A stretch of 12,000 nucleotides of DNA from JAPLDB01 sp964356415 (GTDB lineage: Bacteria; Bacteroidota; Bacteroidia; AKYH767-A; 2013-40CM-41-45): assembly GCA_964356415.1 (NCBI GenBank), contig CAYHHK010000120.1, forward strand, positions 1 to 12,000, in the 5' to 3' direction. The position numbers were made by a program, and so were the translations under genes. Positions within the stretch are counted from its first letter, which is position 1. Each line of letters begins with the position of its first letter. This document shows positions 8,776 to 12,000 of the stretch, one piece after another. The notes under the pieces are model-generated. The model was not told the origin of the DNA. It was given only the letters and a program-made list of their open reading frames with translations, and searched no databases.

Positions 8776-8986
8776 TTGAGTAATGAGTATTGAGTATTGA
8801 GTAATGAGTAATGAGTAATGAGTATTGAGTAATGAGTANNNNNNNNNNNNNNNNNNNNNNNNNNNNNNNNNNNNNNNNNNNNNNNNNNNNNNNNNNNNNN
8901 NNNNNNNNNNNNNNNNNNNNNNNNNNNNNNNNNNNNNNTGAGTAATGAGTAATGAGTAATGAGTATTGAGTAATGAGTATTGAGTA
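8776..8986. repeat. TGAGTAW heptanucleotide tandem array interrupted by an assembly gap
   Basis: Seven-base units of the form (A/T)TGAGTA repeat without interruption. Nine whole units precede the gap (8776-8838), with first bases T,A,T,T,A,A,A,T,A. After the gap come a partial unit (8939-8944) and six whole units (8945-8986), with first bases A,A,A,T,A,T. The array then decays into TTAGGG. It begins 13 bp after the stop codon of the AsmA-like gene. Seven is not a multiple of three, so three units (21 bp) cycle all frames. The minus strand has no stop in any frame and reads as circular THYSLLI/NTQYSLL, while the plus strand hits TGA or TAA in one frame or another. The long minus-strand frames here (up to 9056) are therefore artefacts. 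Confidence 0.92.
8839..8938. other. 100-N assembly gap
   Basis: Exactly 100 unknown bases lie inside the heptamer array. This is the usual placeholder for a scaffold gap of unknown size, so the real array may be much longer or shorter, and the joined contigs may not be truly adjacent. The same repeat on both sides supports a repeat-induced assembly break but also allows a false join through a dispersed repeat. Confidence 0.95.
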
Positions 8987-9005
8987 TTAGGGCATCTCTG
9001 ATAAC

Positions 9006-9052
9006 CCATAGACCCCTAACTACGTTCGGGGTGACAATGGTTAGTGTAAATG
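9006..9052. repeat. 47-bp direct repeat, copy A, with palindromic core
   Basis: This copy matches 9112-9158 at 43 of 47 positions. Its core, ACCCC...AAC-TAC-GTT...GGGGT, is an imperfect palindrome that could form a short hairpin, and the tail is GTGACAATGG. It lies in non-coding DNA between the AsmA-like gene and selU. The form (short, palindromic, extragenic, degenerate copies) suggests a dispersed REP-like element. Confidence 0.85.
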
Positions 9053-9111
9053 CCACTCAATTAAAGAAGCAGGACGTAGGCAATAGTAAGCATTGTGGCA
9101 AATCTTATAAT

Positions 9112-9158
9112 CCAAAGACCCCTCACTACGTTCGAGGTGACAATGGTTCGTGTAAATG
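9112..9158. repeat. 47-bp direct repeat, copy B, with palindromic core
   Basis: Second copy of the 47-bp element, offset 106 bp from copy A and in the same orientation. The four differences from copy A are single-base changes at element positions 4, 13, 24 and 38. The core here reads CCTCACTACGTTCGAGG, still an imperfect palindrome but with CCTC/GAGG arms instead of ACCCC/GGGGT. It ends 2 bp before the large inverted repeat at 9161. Confidence 0.85.
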
Positions 9159-9160
9159 AT

Positions 9161-9209
9161 GGTGGGCGCTTCAGAGTGGAGCCGAAGGCTCCACTCTGAA
9201 GCGCCCACC
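9161..9209. repeat. Perfect 23-bp inverted repeat with 3-nt loop
   Basis: Arms at 9161-9183 and 9187-9209 are exact reverse complements around the triloop GAA. The apex is GGAGCCGAAGGCTCC and the base is GGTGGGCGC/GCGCCCACC. It is clearly more GC-rich than its surroundings. The downstream sequence is TAAAACAG, without a U tract, so it is not a standard intrinsic terminator, although the stem is strong enough to affect transcription or mRNA ends. It could equally be a mobile REP-like or MITE-like palindrome. No open frame or transposase is nearby. Confidence 0.93.
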
Positions 9210-9313
9210 TAAAACAGTAAATAGACATGCCGAATTTAGTGAGGCATCAGAAAGAAATAAATGGTTATCAGAGATATCTTTAAGTAAAATTCCGGATTCA
9301 TGGTTGGTTGAGA

Positions 9314-9344
9314 TTTGTCTTTTAACTTCTAACTATTAACTTGC
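9314..9344 (+). promoter_or_regulatory. Possible Bacteroidota-type promoter for selU
   Basis: TTTG at 9314-9317 is followed after 19 bp by TAACTTGC at 9337-9344, a partial match to the Bacteroidota -33 TTTG / -7 TAnnTTTG arrangement. Transcription would then start at about the selU ATG (9349), giving a leaderless or nearly leaderless mRNA. That is unusual for this phylum and lowers my confidence. Confidence 0.25.
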
Positions 9345-9348
9345 ATTC

Positions 9349-10398
9349 ATGCCTGAAGCTCTTCCCGCCCCCCAATTCATCCAGAAGCACCACAGTGAGC
9401 AACTGTTGCTGCTTGATGTGCGGAGCGAAAAAGAATTTTCTCAAGGGCACATGCCGGGGGCAGTGAATATACCTTTACTGAACGATGACCACAGAAGGCA
9501 GGTTGGCATTACTTATAAAAGCAATGGTAAGGATGCGGCAGTGTTGAAAGGATTTGACCTGGTAGGAGAAAAATTTTCAGATTTCATCCGTGAAGTAAAA
9601 AAACTTACTGCTGAAAAACATGTAATGCTCTATTGCTGGAGGGGAGGGATGCGCAGCGGGATCATGAGCTGGGTGCTTGGAATGGGAGGATTTAAAACAT
9701 TCCTTCTCAAAGGAGGTTACAAAGCATACCGGCAGGCAGTTTTCGAAATTTTGCAAGAGCCGCGAAATGTAGTTGTGGTTGGGGGCAAAACAGGAAGCGG
9801 CAAGACAGAAGTACTGGCAGAACTTAAAAAAATGCATGCCCAGGTGATTTGTCTTGAGACGCTGGCATCACACAGGGGGTCTGCTTTCGGGGCACTCGGA
9901 ATGCCTCCGCAGCCACGTAATGAAATGTTTCAGAATATGCTTGCAGGTGAATGGATGAATGTTGAAAGTGAGAAAACGCTGTTTCTCGAAAATGAAAGTT
10001 TGACCATCGGTCCGATTCTGCTGCCGAAGGGTATTTATGAGGCCATCAGGAATTCGCCCGTTGTGGAACTTGTTATGAGTAAAGCGCAGCGAACAAAAAG
10101 GATTGTAGATGAGTATGGCAGGTTTCCGGTGGAAAGCCTTATTGAGAATACAAAAAAGCTCAGTAAACGTTTGGGTGGTTTGAGAACCAGGCAGGCAATA
10201 GAAGCATTGGAGCAGGGGGATAAGGCGAAATGGGTTGATGAGATCCTGAATTATTATGACCAGGCTTATCAGTATGGAAATGACACGAAGAAAGTTCCGA
10301 ATGTAGATGTAGAGGTGAATGAAAACGAATCTGTAAGCAGCATAGCAGTTAAGGTGTTAAGCGCAGCAAATAGTCTTATTATGCATGACATAAAATAG
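9349..10398 (+). CDS. selU: tRNA 2-selenouridine synthase
   Basis: The 349-residue product (also named mnmH or ybbB) has the two-domain plan of SelU at about the usual family length. Residues about 8-135 are a rhodanese domain: LLDVRSEKEFSQGHMPGAVN, then the active-site loop YCWRGGMRSG with catalytic Cys96. A P-loop domain follows with Walker A GGKTGSGKT (145-153), HRGSAFG (175-181) and an FLENESLTIG signature (about 212-221). The enzyme geranylates 2-thiouridine at the wobble position of certain tRNAs (Lys, Glu, Gln types) and then replaces sulfur with selenium from selenophosphate, in the cytoplasm. The start ATG at 9349 places the rhodanese domain at the expected distance from the N-terminus. 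Its selenium donor comes from SelD, encoded 256 bp downstream on the same strand. The intervening palindromic repeats make a simple operon uncertain. All key motifs are intact. Confidence 0.95.
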   Translation: MPEALPAPQFIQKHHSEQLLLLDVRSEKEFSQGHMPGAVNIPLLNDDHRRQVGITYKSNGKDAAVLKGFDLVGEKFSDFIREVKKLTAEKHVMLYCWRGGMRSGIMSWVLGMGGFKTFLLKGGYKAYRQAVFEILQEPRNVVVVGGKTGSGKTEVLAELKKMHAQVICLETLASHRGSAFGALGMPPQPRNEMFQNMLAGEWMNVESEKTLFLENESLTIGPILLPKGIYEAIRNSPVVELVMSKAQRTKRIVDEYGRFPVESLIENTKKLSKRLGGLRTRQAIEALEQGDKAKWVDEILNYYDQAYQYGNDTKKVPNVDVEVNENESVSSIAVKVLSAANSLIMHDIK

Positions 10399-10654
10399 TG
10401 TCATAAAGTAAATTGAAACAAGGATTCCTCTCTCGTCTGAGCCGAGATCGGAATGACAGTAGTACTTTATTGATTTATGGGAGATTCCGGGAGTCCGTTT
10501 CAGTCTCAAACCAGTTATCTCCCAGATAAAAACCCAATATTGTCATTCGGCAATTGCCGGGAGAGTCCACGGAATCAGCCGTGAAGAAGACCTAATTATT
10601 TTAAATGATGATGTGTTACTATTTAGTGTCCTTGGTAATAAATCTTAAGAGTAA
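10399..10654. repeat. selU-selD intergenic region with degenerate palindromic element(s)
   Basis: The 256-bp gap holds no gene. A hairpin at 10424-10454 pairs ATTCC-TC-TCTCG with CGAGA-TC-GGAAT around a 7-nt loop. Its tail GAATGACA (10451-10458) is mirrored by TGTCATTC (10541-10548), as if two related elements faced each other. Between them GGGAGAT (10479-10485) can pair with ATCTCCC (10517-10523). The second half contains a perfect 12-bp palindrome, CGGCAATTGCCG (10548-10559). The GGAATGACA / TGTCATTC signature and palindromic build suggest degenerate dispersed extragenic repeats. No clear U-tract terminator or promoter is visible. The last 70 bp before selD are AT-rich and may contain its promoter. 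Confidence 0.55.
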
Positions 10655-11698
10655 ATGGAGGAAATAAAATTAACAGAGTTCAGCCATGGTTCCGGATGCG
10701 GATGTAAGATCGCGCCTGCTGTTCTTGAAAAGATCCTTCAAAGCAAGGGTTCAAAAAAGCATTTTAAAGATCTGGTTGTTGGTTATGAAACAAAGGATGA
10801 TGCAGCTGTTTATGAGATGAAAGGAAGTGATCAATATTTGATCAGCACCGTTGATTTTTTTACGCCAATAGTAAATGACCCTTTTGATTTTGGGAGGATC
10901 GCTGCAACAAATGCATTGAGTGATGTTTATGCAATGGGAGGACGACCTGTGCTTGCCACGGCCATATTGGGTTTCCCTGTTGAGAAATTGCCTGTAGAAG
11001 TTGCGCAGGAGATCATTGCAGGTGGGCGAAGTATTTGTGACGAGGCAAATATACCACTTGCCGGCGGACATAGTATAGATTCACCGGAGCCATTTTTCGG
11101 ACTGAGTGTAAACGGGCTCGTACATAAGAATTACCTCAAGAAAAATAATGGAGCACAGCCAAATGATTTGCTTTTTCTGACAAAGCCATTGGGAACAGGA
11201 ATTATTTCTGCTGCTATGAAAAGGGGAAAAGCTATTGAAGAGCATGTGCATGCCGCTGTTCAACTCATGACAACGTTAAACAAAGTGGGTGAAAAACTTG
11301 GTGAGCTCGACGGTGTTCATGCAATGACTGATGTTACCGGGTTCGGATTACTCGGACATCTTATTGAGATTGCAGAAGGGAGCAATTGCTCGGCGGCATT
11401 AAATTATAAAGACATTCCTTTGATTCCGGGAATTGAAAATTACATGCAGCAATTCATTTTCCCTGATAACACCTACCGCAACTGGAATGCATATGAAAAG
11501 AAGGTAACAGGGATCAATGGACCTGAATTTATTTCGCTCTGTGATCCGCAAACGAGTGGAGGGTTGCTTGTATCACTTTCCGAGGACTCAAAGGAAGACT
11601 TTTTTGCAGTGATGCGCGCAGAAAAAATTCAGTGTGCTTTGCAGCCTATCGGAACAATGACAATAAAAAAAGAGTTTGTAGTTAGCGTTACTGTTTAG
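10655..11698 (+). CDS. selD: Selenide, water dikinase (selenophosphate synthase)
   Basis: The 347-residue product is a full-length SelD. The N-terminal active-site loop SHGSGCGCK carries Cys15 and Lys18, the counterparts of E. coli Cys17 and Lys20. The cysteine is encoded by TGC, so this is the Cys form and not the selenocysteine form. The metal/ATP-binding aspartates are present in DDAAVYE (48-49), STVDFFTP (67), NALSDVYAMGG (90) and MTDVTGFGLLGH (226). GGHSID (137-142) and CDPQTSGGL (296-304) are also conserved. The enzyme makes selenophosphate, AMP and phosphate from selenide, ATP and water in the cytoplasm. The start ATG at 10655 matches the family N-terminus (EEIKLTEFSHG). Together with selU this supports selenouridine tRNA modification. 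No selA, selB or tRNA-Sec is in the window, so selenoprotein synthesis cannot be judged. Its stop codon overlaps that of the convergent TPR gene. Confidence 0.96.
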   Translation: MEEIKLTEFSHGSGCGCKIAPAVLEKILQSKGSKKHFKDLVVGYETKDDAAVYEMKGSDQYLISTVDFFTPIVNDPFDFGRIAATNALSDVYAMGGRPVLATAILGFPVEKLPVEVAQEIIAGGRSICDEANIPLAGGHSIDSPEPFFGLSVNGLVHKNYLKKNNGAQPNDLLFLTKPLGTGIISAAMKRGKAIEEHVHAAVQLMTTLNKVGEKLGELDGVHAMTDVTGFGLLGHLIEIAEGSNCSAALNYKDIPLIPGIENYMQQFIFPDNTYRNWNAYEKKVTGINGPEFISLCDPQTSGGLLVSLSEDSKEDFFAVMRAEKIQCALQPIGTMTIKKEFVVSVTV

Positions 11699-12000
11699 TT
11701 ACACAATTCGCGCATAACATCCTCTGCAGTTTTGTCGCCCAGTTTTAAAGCCATCTGCAGATCTTTACATGCAGATTCCCTTTCGCCGATATTGTATTTT
11801 GCAATTGCTCTGTTGTAATAGGAATCTACATCAGTTGGATCAAGGTAAATTGCCTTGTTAAAATCTTCAATTGCTCCTTTATAATTTTTCAGGTCAAATT
11901 TTGCATTCCCGCGACCGTAAAAAATTTCAGCATCCTGATCATCCAATGCTGCTGCTGAATCATAATCAACAATAGCGCTTGCGTAATCCTGTAACTGGAA
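11695..12000 (-). CDS. Tetratricopeptide repeat protein, C-terminal part
   Basis: The frame is open from the right edge of the window to the TAA at 11695-11697, giving 101 residues of a longer protein. A TTG at 11944-11946 is not the start, because the TPR pattern continues upstream of it as FQLQDYASAIVDYDSAAAL. About three TPR units are visible: DYASAIVDYDSAAALDDQD; then AEIFYGRGNAKFDLKNYKGA with IEDFNKAIYLDPTD; then VDSYYNRAIAKYNIGERESA with CKDLQMALKLGD. It ends AEDVMRELCN. The spacing and the A/Y/G/A/P positions fit canonical 34-residue repeats. TPR domains are protein-binding scaffolds; the partner and location are unknown without the N-terminus. The gene converges on selD and shares 4 bp with it. 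Confidence 0.85.
   Translation of the reverse strand, partial: FQLQDYASAIVDYDSAAALDDQDAEIFYGRGNAKFDLKNYKGAIEDFNKAIYLDPTDVDSYYNRAIAKYNIGERESACKDLQMALKLGDKTAEDVMRELCN

Noticed and set aside
8776..8986. CRISPR array
   Set aside because: The repeat unit is 7 bp with no spacers, and no cas gene is in the window.
8676..9056. Long minus-strand frames across the heptamer array and the N gap
   Set aside because: They exist only because the TGAGTAW repeat has no stop on the minus strand in any frame. They run through unknown bases and overlap the end of the AsmA-like gene.
9006..9209. Insertion sequence or transposon
   Set aside because: There are direct and inverted repeats but no transposase frame and no clear target-site duplication, so only a small non-coding element can be supported.
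10385..10404. ATGACA/TGTCAT hairpin over the selU stop codon as a terminator
   Set aside because: The stem is only 6 bp of mixed A/T and G/C with an 8-nt loop and no U tract, so it is too weak to call.
10690..10710. Selenocysteine codon in the SelD active site
   Set aside because: The active-site codon corresponding to E. coli Cys17 is TGC, an ordinary cysteine, and no in-frame TGA occurs in the gene.

Overview
The window looks like a piece of a Bacteroidota chromosome, probably from the Chitinophagia/Sphingobacteriia side of the phylum. The evidence is two secreted proteins with C-terminal type IX secretion (T9SS) sorting domains, an AsmA-like protein of the style common in that phylum, AT-rich intergenic DNA, and start sites with no clear Shine-Dalgarno sequence. 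A run of exactly 100 N (8839-8938) inside a heptanucleotide repeat is a scaffold gap of conventional size, so this is a draft assembly, possibly metagenomic.

Layout. (1) 3-335, plus strand: C-terminal end of an FAD-dependent geranylgeranyl-reductase-family oxidoreductase, cut by the window edge. (2) 415-5625, minus strand: two tandem genes for secreted T9SS cargo. The upstream one is a 1431-residue mosaic (propeller-like region, two Ig/PKD-like domains, right-handed beta-helix, helical stalk, sorting domain). The downstream one is a 287-residue protein with a jelly-roll-like body and a sorting domain. A hairpin in the 51-bp gap between them may be a terminator or attenuator. (3) 5626-6092: a divergent intergenic region with a (CT)9 tract near its middle. 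(4) 6093-8762, plus strand: an 889-residue AsmA-family membrane-anchored protein with a long charged helical tail. (5) 8763-9348: a repeat island holding the TGAGTAW heptamer array with its gap, two near-identical 47-bp direct repeats, and a perfect 23-bp inverted repeat with a 3-nt loop. (6) 9349-10398 and 10655-11698, plus strand: selU/mnmH (tRNA 2-selenouridine synthase) and selD (selenide, water dikinase), separated by 256 bp carrying another degenerate palindromic element. (7) 11695-12000, minus strand: the C-terminal part of a TPR protein whose stop codon overlaps that of selD.

Functional links. SelD makes selenophosphate and SelU uses it to convert 2-thiouridine (via geranylated thiouridine) at the tRNA wobble position to 2-selenouridine, so the two form a minimal selenium-modification module. 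The two T9SS cargo genes may be co-transcribed, but nothing here shows what they bind or degrade. The other genes show no clear functional tie.

I found no defence system, CRISPR array, insertion sequence, tRNA or rRNA. The genes are recognisable families. The least explained material is the intergenic repeat architecture flanking selU.
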